NCBI GenBank assembly: GCA_009602735.1 | Contig: WELA01009900.1 | Span: forward strand, 165,501 to 229,500 | Direction: 5' to 3' | Origin: Mesotaenium endlicherianum | Lineage: Eukaryota; Streptophyta; Zygnematophyceae; Zygnematales; Mesotaeniaceae | Length of the DNA: 64,000 nt | Shown: one piece after another, positions 1-8,470 of the stretch | Position numbering within the stretch: the first letter of the stretch is position 1 | Layout of the letters: every line of letters starts with the position of its first letter | Program-made: the position numbers and the translations under genes | The notes under the pieces: model-generated | Seen by the model: the letters and a program-made list of their open reading frames with translations, nothing else | Told to the model about the DNA's origin: nothing | Database searches by the model: none

Positions 1-323
1 CCATGTACATATGCTAGGCATTGCTCTCGAGTTCGGCATTCGGAAACGAGGCCAACTCTTTTGTACAGCTTACTGAGAGAGATCTAAATCCAAGGCGAGA
101 AGCCATTGATACGCACTGTCTTCTAACCTTGCTTATGTATGAGTTTACTGATTTGCATTATTGATGCTAGTTTACTCGCATTTGACTGACGAGTATTATC
201 CACTGCTAGTGTGTTGTCCCTTGCCGTTAAATCAGTTAACGGAAGTACCATAAAGATTACTTGCTGATATAAAGATCTTTATTAATTGTTAAATCGCCCT
301 ATTTGGTAAGTCGATTCATTTCA
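1..323 (+). repeat. 3' part of an A-family LTR
   Basis: This stretch is nearly identical to the last ~320 bases of both LTRs of the element at 5215-14059, including the TATA-like motif (gatataaag) and the terminal ttcatttca. It ends abruptly at 323, and the next base starts a minus-strand A-family RNase H region. It is therefore the right end of an element or solo LTR, in plus orientation, that inserted into a relative of its own family. The left part lies outside the window, so solo LTR and full element cannot be told apart. Confidence 0.85.
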
Positions 324-2399
324 CCCTCCTTGACAGCTTGGACTTCTTCTGAAAGTGAGTCAGCTAGATGATGAATAATCATCTTAAAAGCTTTACCATG
401 AAAGTATGCTCTCCACTGTTTGAGAACATGAATGATAGCCACAACTCCTTATCATGCACAAAATCATTGATCTCAGCTGGATTGAACTTCATAGACTCAG
501 AAAGCATAGGGTGCCACACCTGCTTTACCTTACCACTCTTTGTGGTTTTGTCAGCAGGCTGCAACAAAATAGCACCCATGGCAAAGTCAGAGGCATCAGT
601 AACCACCTGCACCGGTTTGCTGGGGTCATACACGGCTAGCACTGGGGCAGAACAAAGGGCATCTTTAAGGGTCTGGAAGGCAGCCTGCTGCTCTCCCCCC
701 CACACGCACCCTATGTCCTTTTTAGTAAGGTCAGTTAGTTTACTGGCTATAGTGGAATAATTCTCAATAAATCTCCTAAAGTAGTTAGCCAACCCGATGA
801 AGGATCTAACTTCCGAGACAGACTGTGGTACTGGCCAATTCCTTATGATCTGGACTTTCTTATGATCCACACTGATGCCTTGACTGACAACGTGTCCTAA
901 GACTTCAATTCTCTCCCTAAAGAAATCACACTTGCTCATTTTAGCATCCAACTGATTTTTGTTTTGAGTGTCCATTACTGTCTGCAAGTGTTCAGCGTGC
1001 TCAGCTTCATTGTTAGAGAATATCAATATATCACTCAAGAAGATTTGCACAAATTTATCCAAGTAAGGTCTAAAAATGTCATTCATAGCACCCATGAAGG
1101 TAGCAGGAGCATTAGTCAAACCAAAAGGCATCACGTTGAACTCATAATATCCATAACGTGTGTGGAAAGCAGTCTGTTCATCTCCTTCAGCAATTTTGAT
1201 TTGGTGATATCCACTCTCGAGATCTATCTTACTGAACACTTTAGCACCATACAGTGTATCAAGCAACTCCTCAATTTTGGGTAAAGCATACTTGTTCTTT
1301 ACTATGATTCTGTTCAGAGCCCTGTAATCCACACACATTCGGATGCTGCCATCTTTTTTCTTAACAAATAAGATGGGTGAGCCAGAAGGTGATTTACTGG
1401 GTGAAATATATCCATTCTCCTCCAACTCTGCAATCTGTGTTTTCTTTTCACTCTCCACATAAAACAAGCCATAGTGCGTTGCCAAGGTGGCTGACTCCCA
1501 AGTAGCAGATCAATCTTATGATCCACCTCCCACTTAGGAGGCAATCTTGGGGGCATGTTAAAAACATCAGCATACTGAGCAACAATTTTTGCATCAGTAG
1601 GGTGCTCCGGAGGGCTCACCTTTTTCTCAACCACTTCTTCAGGTTGAAGAAGTGCCTCTTTGAGTAATTTACAGAACATTCTGTCTTCTTTGTGGTTCCA
1701 GCTTTGGATGAACTCCATTGCATTCAGCAACTTGCATCCTCCTGGCTGCCTTTTCTTTTCCTTCATTTGCCATGTATACAGGACAAGAGGGAGAGCGTTG
1801 GTGGGTGCCAAGTTTGTCTGCCCATCACTGGCTTCTTTAATTGAACCTCTGCTCCAACACACTTCAGCTTGATGTCTATTTAGCCCGGACCTTCCTAGCA
1901 CGAGATCATAAAAGCTAGGGTTGAGTACCTCAAATGTAAGCGCTTCACTTAGAAGTGCAATGCAAGAACCTCACTGGACCTCAATAGGCTTGGTTATAAC
2001 TCCTCCCGGGATACTTGAGGCATCTCCAAGAAATATTTTTCCTTGGGTGACAGTAGGCAGTCTTAGCCGCTTAACTAAGTCGTTATGGATAAAAACATGT
2101 GACGTTCCTCCGTCAACAAATGCCCTCACCTTCCCACCTGCAATCATACAATACAATAGATTAAGGGGAATTGACTTTTCCTGACTGTCGCATTGTTCTC
2201 CTAACTTAGAAAAAAAATGTTGGGGATCAGGTGGAACAAGACCATCCAAAGTGTGTACTCTTTGGAGATCTATATTGCTGATAGTCTCCTTTATCTGATT
2301 GTCAGGCATGCTTAGTGAATCCAGTTCAGCAGGACCCATAATACCTGCTACGAGGGTAGCTAGCGGCGACTCACTATCTTTAACATGATGCATCCTCAT
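324..2399 (-). pseudogene. Decayed Ty3/gypsy pol (protease, RT, part of RNase H), A family
   Basis: Read on the minus strand, this matches the pol of the complete element at 5215-14059 from just after its gag end (2399) through aspartic protease (FVDGGTSHVFI), RT and the start of RNase H. Several frames are needed, so it carries frameshifts; one lies near 1480, where two overlapping frames swap. The RT catalytic Y/F-x-D-D core reads FLSDILIF instead of FLDDILIF, so the first catalytic aspartate is lost. The right end is cut by the LTR at 2400-3146 and the left end by the LTR fragment at 1-323. It is a dead, truncated copy. It is useful because it keeps a Glu codon where the complete element has a TAG stop. 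Confidence 0.9.
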
Positions 2400-3146
2400 T
2401 GAAAGTGGCAGAGTGCCCTAGTGGAAGCATAATGACTCACGAGGAAAAGAACTAGTTGCAACCATACTAAAGAGTGCAGCGGCATGTCACTAAGAAAGCT
2501 TAGGAAAATTACTCAATATTTTGAGTTGCAAGAAACTGCTCACAAATGATGCAGAATGGAAGACCTTGTCATTACAAACTCGTAGAAATTTACAAAAGTA
2601 AAAATTGATAAGAAATGAAGAACTTATGCCTATTTATAGTTTTCTGCCTAAGTGCTCCTCTCTAGGAGGAAGCTACGGAATTTTCAAAGTGTTTGTTAAA
2701 TCGTCCCTTACATAATATTTGTGAGTAGGCCAAATCAGTCTCATCTGACGCGTCGGGCCGAATTGACGTTCACATACATGCATCAGCATGACTAGAATAT
2801 CCTATCTTAGACGCGCTAGGCTAAACCGAAACTTCTAGGTGAATCGACCTAGTCGGCACTACGCGTCAGCCAAACTTACGTGAAGGTTCAAGTTCACTCT
2901 AACGGGCCAGATCGCTCGACGCTGTCGGTCAATCCGACAGTCGCGCTCACCGCGAATTAAGAACAGTCGTCAACCGGCCTCAAAACTAATTAAGCTTCAG
3001 AAATTCATAACTCTCTCAATACTTGACCAAAATCGATGAACTTTATATCAAAATGACCAAACAAATAAACTCTACACTACTATGCAATCAAAAAATACTT
3101 TTAAGGAACTAAAAAACGCACTTTATAAACCTATGACCTTACATCA
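2400..3146 (-). repeat. Probable 3' LTR of element B (minus strand)
   Basis: The boundaries are inferred. On the minus strand a purine run (gaggagggggg) directly follows the chromodomain stop and is followed by TGATGTAAGG, the expected PPT-LTR junction. The other end reads CACTTTCA next to the A-family remnant, giving TG...CA ends and about 747 bp. A minus-strand TATA motif (ctataaatagg, near 2630-2640) fits an LTR promoter. No second copy is visible in the window, so the LTR call rests on position and ends only. Confidence 0.6.
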
Positions 3147-3871
3147 CCCCCCTCCTCAAGATGCAACGTCCTCGACGCATTCTGCAAATAACGTCTCAAC
3201 TTACTCTTACAATGAGTCAAGTTGGCCTCCGGCTCCCAAGTGTTGTCGTCCGCATGATAGCCTTTCCACTTGACCAGATACTCTTGAACAAGTCGTTGAC
3301 CTCGCTTGACTCCTCGATCGCCGACAATCGCCTCCACTTCATACTCCAATACATCATCAATCTCGACCGGTGGTGGCGGTGTAGGTAGTCGTCCTGGATG
3401 TCCTTCATTTGGGTCAACGTATGGATGCAAACAATTGATATGGAACACATCATGGATACGCCAGCCTGAAGGAAGTTCCAACTTGTAGGTGACTGGATTA
3501 ACCTGTTTGAGCACCACAATGGGACCTGTAGTCCGTGCCCGCAGATTCCGTTTGCCCGTGAAAGGTAGATTCTCTGTTGACAAGAGTACTTTGTCACCCA
3601 CATGGAATGTCACTTCCCTCCTGTGCTTGTTAGCATGCTTAACCTGCTCTTCCTGTGCCTTTCGAATGCACGTCTTTGCCATATCCCATGTGTCAGCCAT
3701 CTGCTCCATAAAAGCTTGTGTAGTAGGAACCTGAGTTTCCTTGGCCTTCTCCAACAAGATGTTCCCTGGGTGATATACTTCTCTTCCATAAACCATAGCG
3801 AATGGTGAGTACTTGGTCAATCTCTGCATGCTGTTATTGTAGGCAAACTCCAATCCTGGCAGCTTCCTGTC
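3147..3871 (-). pseudogene. Ty3/gypsy integrase C-terminus and chromodomain (element B)
   Basis: The minus-strand frame starts with the integrase segment around LEFAYNNSMQRLTKYSPF. It continues through the basic linker that holds the conserved GPIVVLKQVNPVTYKLELP and HDVFHINCLHPY motifs, and ends in a chromodomain (EYLVKWKGYHADDNTWEPE). This marks it as a chromovirus, a clade whose integrase tail is thought to guide insertion to marked chromatin. The frame is open for 240 codons (3131-3853) but has no upstream RT. It is interrupted at 3871 by a solo LTR, beyond which the integrase core continues at 5132-5214. Confidence 0.9.
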
Positions 3872-5131
3872 CGAAATGAATCTTGCTTATTCAAGATTAA
3901 TATATTTCATTTAAATATACAAGATCAGAGATAGGTGGAAGCGTGTGAAATCAGGGAGCGATCTTCGCCCTTATAATGAACTCCGTTTACTCATCTTGAC
4001 CCTTGACTCACTTATCGTAGTGTGCCATAGTTGCACGCGAATACAAGGCACAAGAAAGAGGCGAGCTTGAGGACTAGAGCTTCTCCTTTAGAAACTCATG
4101 ACCTCTTGCCTACCAGGCATACAAGCATGTGTGAGCACATACACAACATCAGGGGACTGAATAGCAAAGGCGCTCTCATTCAGATGACCATAAAGTAGCT
4201 CAAACACATCCCACTGACTTAGGTGCAAAAACCATGAAATCTGTCCGCTGTGTGACCCCAAAATGTCAGACGTCATAACTTTGTTAATAATGCTCCAAAT
4301 TGAGCAAACTTCACGGCAACGGATGCATCTTGACGAGACCTTCCGGAAAATCCTAGTTCGCTCCATTTGGAGCGCAAACGAAGTAGCCATGTCAATTTTC
4401 GTGAAGGCTGGTCATTAGAACGAACCCAAAAAGTGCACACATCACTTGCAAGTAGAAATCCGACTGTAAAGCCTATTGTCCAGAATGAAGGACCACGAGA
4501 TCCCAGCCTGCTATGTACCTAGAGACCACCTGGTTGACCACGGCGCAAGGTGCGCCGTTTCGTGGGAAACCCGTTAAGTTGGGACCCACGGATCTAGGTA
4601 TAACAACCATATTAAGTGGTCGGTTGACTGAAGTCCTAATTGTTCAGTTGAATGACGACGGCTCCGCCTACCCAGGAGTCAACCACACTGGTAGGACATT
4701 GGTTTACAAAATCTCAGTCGACCTCCCGACTTTCAGTGCACTATGGTCACATGTGCCAATCTACAAATAACAATCTAAATGAATATGTCTATCCTCAGCG
4801 TACTGACGCCGAGTACATTGACAAATATCAAGCGAGCTTACTATATGTCAAACTACTGGTATTATATCCTATATATAACTGATATATAAATCTCAGCAAA
4901 CTACACTGTGATACAAAAGTCATCCTGTTGACCTTTTCAACAAAGTCATCAAACTGCACTATGGTACAAAAGTCATCCTGCTGACCTTTTTGACAAAGTA
5001 AGTAAACTCGCATTACATCGACATACATTCATTTAGATGAACTCGCACATGTGAGTATATAGACATAATACTTATTTGAAGTTTTATTTAAATATGCATT
5101 AATTAAATAAATAACAAACCGATTCATTACA
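3872..5131 (-). repeat. Solo LTR, 1260 bp, inserted in integrase of element B
   Basis: The insert splits one integrase reading frame. On the minus strand it begins TGTAATGAATC and ends GATTCATTTCG, the same terminal motifs as the A-family LTR. The flanks are ctgtc (3867-3871) and ttgtc (5132-5136), a near-perfect 5-bp target duplication. An internal stretch around 4670-4735 resembles the A-family LTR in reverse orientation. Bases 4898-4950 and 4951-5003 are a 53-bp tandem duplication in the U3-like end. No coding sequence of its own is present, which points to LTR-LTR recombination after insertion. Confidence 0.8.
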
Positions 5132-5214
5132 TTGTCCCACTTTGAAGGGTCTTTCATAGTGAAACTCCTAAGCATCTCTTGCAGAGTTCTGTTGAGCCTC
5201 TCACTCTGCCTGTC
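5132..5214 (-). pseudogene. Integrase core fragment (element B)
   Basis: The minus strand reads QTDRQAERLNRTLQEMLRSF and on to SKWD, the end of the Ty3 integrase core around the catalytic glutamate. The frame continues into the piece at 3147-3871 once the solo LTR is ignored. The fragment stops exactly at the 5' LTR of element A, so the upstream integrase and RNase H are missing here. Confidence 0.85.
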
Positions 5215-5959
5215 TGTAATGAATCAGTATATTAGTAGATATAATATTCATTTAAATATAATAGTTAACTCTGTTCAGCCTGCTGAACTTTAGTTAGTAG
5301 TCAGTCTGCTGAACTGTAGTTAATAATCAGTCTGCTGGACTTTACATAATTATCAGTTTAATGACTCGGCCAAAAGCAGCAGGCTGAAGTCAACTTAAGT
5401 CAGCTTGCTGACACATTCTTTGACAGCCAGCTGACTTCCGTGCTCGGTAGCAGCGAACTGCCTTGATATGCATTTAAATACCACCTGCTAGATGAATGGC
5501 CAGATGACATCCCCATGATGGATGGCTATTCGGGATGATGGGAGATGGCGGTGGATTTGGTTAACCGAGGTCCTACCAACGTGGTTAACTCCCGGGTAGG
5601 CGGTGCCATCGCACTGACCGTTGAACAGTAAACTCATTCCATGTACATATGCTAGGCATTGCTCTCGAGTTCGGCATTCGGAAACGAGGCCAACTCTCTT
5701 GTACAGCTTACTGAGAGAGATCTGAATCCAAGGCGAGAAGCCATTGATACGCACTGTCTTCTAACCTTGCTTATGTATGAGTTTACTGATTTGCATCATT
5801 GATGCTAGTTTACTCGCATTTGACTTACGAGTATTATTCCCTGCTAGTGTATTGTCCTTTGCCGTTTAACTAGTTAACGGAAATACCATAAAGATTACTT
5901 GCTGATATAAAGATCTTTATTAATTGTTAATCGCCTATTTGGTAAGTCGATTCATTTCA
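5215..5959 (+). repeat. 5' LTR of element A
   Basis: It starts TGTAATGAATC and ends GATTCATTTCA, followed by one base and the primer-binding site. The same 745-bp length is found at 13315-14059. A TATA-like TATAAAG at 5906-5912 is conserved in all three A-family LTR copies in the window, which would place transcription start near 5935. A GTAAGT motif at 5942-5947 is a perfect splice-donor consensus. The U3 part carries 26-bp tandem repeats. Confidence 0.95.
5275..5370 (+). repeat. 26-bp tandem repeats in LTR U3
   Basis: Units at 5275-5300, 5301-5326 and 5327-5352 share the core TCAGYCTGCTG followed by an AT-rich half; a partial fourth unit follows. The same array is in the 3' LTR about 8100 bases downstream (from about 13375). 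Tandem U3 repeats are often enhancers in LTR elements; that role is inferred here. Confidence 0.75.
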
Positions 5960-5960
5960 G

Positions 5961-5972
5961 TGGTATCGGAGC
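5961..5972 (+). other. Primer-binding site (initiator Met tRNA type)
   Basis: TGGTATCGGAGC begins two bases after the LTR terminal CA. It differs by one base from TGGTATCAGAGC, the primer site complementary to the 3' end of plant initiator methionine tRNA used by many plant LTR elements. Confidence 0.85.
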
Positions 5973-5993
5973 AGTTATCACAGTCTTCTTTGT

Positions 5994-7472
5994 ATGGTAA
6001 GGACAAGGTCTCAAACTAGCAACTCCCGAGACATGGAGAACCAGGATAACGAGAATGTCGAAAACCAGGCGGAAAGCCATGTAGCGGGAAACCGTACCTA
6101 TTCGGAAGCAGTAGCGGATACTGCAGCTAGGGAGGCTGCAGATGAGGCAGCTGCTATTGCCTCAGTCGCAGCTCAGCAAGCTGAGGAGGAGATAGCCAGA
6201 CTAGAAGCTGAACAAGTAGCAAAGGCCGCTGAAGATATACAAAGGAGGGAAGGACAGCCAGCTGACGAGCGCACTGTTGAAGAACTTATGGCATCAAGGG
6301 CCAATGTTCTGAACCCACCTCCTGCCGTACAACTCAATGTACCCCTAGGTCAAATACGTGACCGGCTGAATGCGGCAGGAATTGCTGCTGCAGGAGCAAG
6401 AGGGATTGTTGAGGACACTACTCAGCGAGTAGATGCCAATGCTGCTGCTGCATTTGCTAATCTACCACCCCAAAATGTAGACTTGGGAGCATTGTTCGTT
6501 CAGATGCAGTCGCAAATGGCGACCATGTATCAGTCCCAGCAGGAGGACAAAAGAATCATAATGTCCCTACTCCGGGACAGAGACCAACTGGGGTCTCACA
6601 CCACTAGTGGTGGTGGCCGAGGGCCTAGTAAGCCCAAGCCGAAACCTCCCCAGGACTATGATCCTGAGGGAAACAGAAAATATTACCTGATCAAGTTTCT
6701 CGCGGATGTTGAGCAGTGGCTGGAGAACTACCCAGAACTGCAAGATTACGAGAAGGTCAGGCACACCGGTGCGCTACTGAAAGGCAGTGCCGCAGACTGG
6801 TGGCTTTACTGGAAGGAAGAGCGTAAGGCTCGGCAACTCGGTGACCCTACGTGGGTAGAGTTTGTCGAGAAGTTGCATGAGAAGTTTGATGTCATCAACC
6901 AGCAGGAGAAAGCTATCTATGCGATGATCTCCCTGACACTGAAGCAGACCACTTCAGTTGCTGAGTTTGCTCAAAAGTTCCAAGAGAACATGATGAAGCA
7001 GCCTGATTTGCCAGAACGGTATAGGATAGCATACTTCAGGTATGGCTTGAAATCCGAGGTCTCTGGTCATTTTGCTGAGAAAAAGTATGAGAAACTGGCT
7101 GACTTGATCCAGGATGCTGACGCCTGGGATCAGCAGCAGTTCAATCACAAGCGCCAGAGTAACGCTTTGGTGTCTAAGATTGTCAAAAAGCCCCACGGTT
7201 CCTACAATGCAGTTGAAGGAGACCAGGCTGAGGATAATCAGGGTGATGAATATGAGTATGAGTACAATGCTATTCAGTCTAGAGGTAGAGGTGGTCCCTC
7301 TCGAGGTGGCTATGGAAGGGGTGGTGGTAGGACTAAGCCGAGACCAGCCTCAGCAAAATCTACTTGCTACCATTGTCAGCAGAAAGGCCACTACAGAGAA
7401 CAGTGTCCGGTCAAGCACCTGCCTAAGGTCGAGAGAAAAGACCAGCCTTTAAAAGACAGCAACAGTCAGTAA
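5994..7472 (+). CDS. gag: Gag polyprotein of element A
   Basis: This is an intact 492-residue frame starting 22 bases after the primer site. The N-terminal third is Ala/Glu-rich and probably coiled-coil (about residues 35-90). Residues ~220-380 form a retrotransposon capsid-type domain (KYYLIKFLADVEQWL, then GSAADWWLYW and FVEKLHEKFD). A basic RGG-like patch (about 430-455) precedes one CCHC zinc knuckle (CYHCQQKGHYREQC) near residue 460, expected to bind the element RNA. The frame ends at a TAA that lies in the loop of a predicted hairpin just after a slippery heptamer, so part of the product should extend into pol. The first ATG is followed by GTAAGG, so a splice donor is possible there. 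Confidence 0.95.
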   Translation: MVRTRSQTSNSRDMENQDNENVENQAESHVAGNRTYSEAVADTAAREAADEAAAIASVAAQQAEEEIARLEAEQVAKAAEDIQRREGQPADERTVEELMASRANVLNPPPAVQLNVPLGQIRDRLNAAGIAAAGARGIVEDTTQRVDANAAAAFANLPPQNVDLGALFVQMQSQMATMYQSQQEDKRIIMSLLRDRDQLGSHTTSGGGRGPSKPKPKPPQDYDPEGNRKYYLIKFLADVEQWLENYPELQDYEKVRHTGALLKGSAADWWLYWKEERKARQLGDPTWVEFVEKLHEKFDVINQQEKAIYAMISLTLKQTTSVAEFAQKFQENMMKQPDLPERYRIAYFRYGLKSEVSGHFAEKKYEKLADLIQDADAWDQQQFNHKRQSNALVSKIVKKPHGSYNAVEGDQAEDNQGDEYEYEYNAIQSRGRGGPSRGGYGRGGGRTKPRPASAKSTCYHCQQKGHYREQCPVKHLPKVERKDQPLKDSNSQ

Positions 7473-7489
7473 TCCAGTCTACTGACTGT
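7448..7489 (+). promoter_or_regulatory. Predicted -1 ribosomal frameshift signal joining gag to pol
   Basis: The heptamer TTTAAAA (7448-7454) sits in the gag frame as T TTA AAA, matching the X XXY YYZ slippery rule. After a 7-base spacer, ACAGTCAG (7462-7469) pairs perfectly with CTGACTGT (7482-7489) across a 12-base loop that contains the gag stop codon. Slipping back one base enters the pol frame, which is open from here through the protease. Spacer and heptamer match known -1 signals; the stem is short, and a longer or pseudoknotted structure was not computed. Confidence 0.8.
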
Positions 7490-7540
7490 GAGGATGCTAG
7501 AGATAGTGAGTCGTCACTAGCTGCCCTCGTAGCAGGTATT

Positions 7541-8470
7541 ATGGGTCCTGCTGAACTGGATTCACTATGCATGCCTGACAACCAGATAAAGGAGACCATC
7601 AGCAATATAGACGTCCAGAGAGTGCACACTCTGGATGCTCTTGTTCCACCTGATGTCCAACATTTCTTTGCTACGTCAGGAGAACAATGCGAAAGTCAGG
7701 AAAAGACAGTCCCCCCTATCCTACTGCATTGCATGATTGCAGGTAGGAAGGTGAGGGCATTTGTTGACGGAGGGGCGTCACATACTTTTATCCACAAGGA
7801 CTTAGTTAAGCGGCTAAGGCTGCCTACTGTCACCCAAGGGAATAGAAAAATATTCCTTGGAGATGCCTCAAGTATCCCGGGAGGAGTTATAACCAAGCCT
7901 ATTGAGGTCCAGTTAGGTTCTGGCATTGCAGTTCTAACTGAAACGCTTACATTTGAGGTACTCAACACTGGCTTTTATGATCTCGTGCTAGGCAGGTCCT
8001 GGCTTAATAGACATCAAGCTGAAGTGTGTTGGAGCAGAGGTACAGTTAAAGTGAGAGGAGCCAGTGATGGGCAGACTGACTTGGCACCCACCAGTGCTCT
8101 TCCTCTTGTCCTGTGTGGATGGCAAATGAAGGAAAAGAAGAGGCTTCCAGAAGGATGCAAGTTGCTGAATGCAATGGAGTTCGTCAAAAGCTGGAACCAG
8201 AAGGAAGACAGAATGTTCTGTCTGCTGCTAAGAGAGGTACCTCCTCAACCTGAAGAAGTGGTTGAGAAAAAGGTACACCCTCCGGAACACCCTACTGCTG
8301 CAAACATTGTTGCTCAGTACACGGATGTGTTTAATATGCCTCCAGGACTACCCCCTAAGCGGGAAGTAGATCATAGGATTGATTTATTACCTGGTAGCCA
8401 GCCACCCTGGCAACGCACGTATGGCTTGTCTTATTTGGAGAGTGAGGAGTTGAAAACACAGATTGCATAG
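7541..8470 (+). CDS. pol: Pol N-terminal part: aspartic protease of element A
   Basis: This frame is in the -1 phase to gag and is open from the slippery site at 7448; 7541 is only its first ATG, so independent initiation is not implied. It holds the retropepsin-like motif FVDGGASHTFIH (D-G-G in place of D-T/S-G) and the downstream DLVLGRSWL motif typical of Ty3 proteases. The product would process the Gag-Pol polyprotein inside the particle. The segment ends at TAG 8468-8470, which lies in the short linker before RT. The decayed sister copy at 324-2399 has GAG (Glu) there, and the same frame resumes immediately after. The stop is therefore best read as a single nonsense mutation in an otherwise continuous pol. 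Confidence 0.9.
   Translation: MGPAELDSLCMPDNQIKETISNIDVQRVHTLDALVPPDVQHFFATSGEQCESQEKTVPPILLHCMIAGRKVRAFVDGGASHTFIHKDLVKRLRLPTVTQGNRKIFLGDASSIPGGVITKPIEVQLGSGIAVLTETLTFEVLNTGFYDLVLGRSWLNRHQAEVCWSRGTVKVRGASDGQTDLAPTSALPLVLCGWQMKEKKRLPEGCKLLNAMEFVKSWNQKEDRMFCLLLREVPPQPEEVVEKKVHPPEHPTAANIVAQYTDVFNMPPGLPPKREVDHRIDLLPGSQPPWQRTYGLSYLESEELKTQIA

Noticed and set aside
8468-8470. Programmed stop-codon readthrough in pol
   Set aside because: The sister copy has Glu here and no known readthrough context is present; frameshifting already supplies Gag-Pol.
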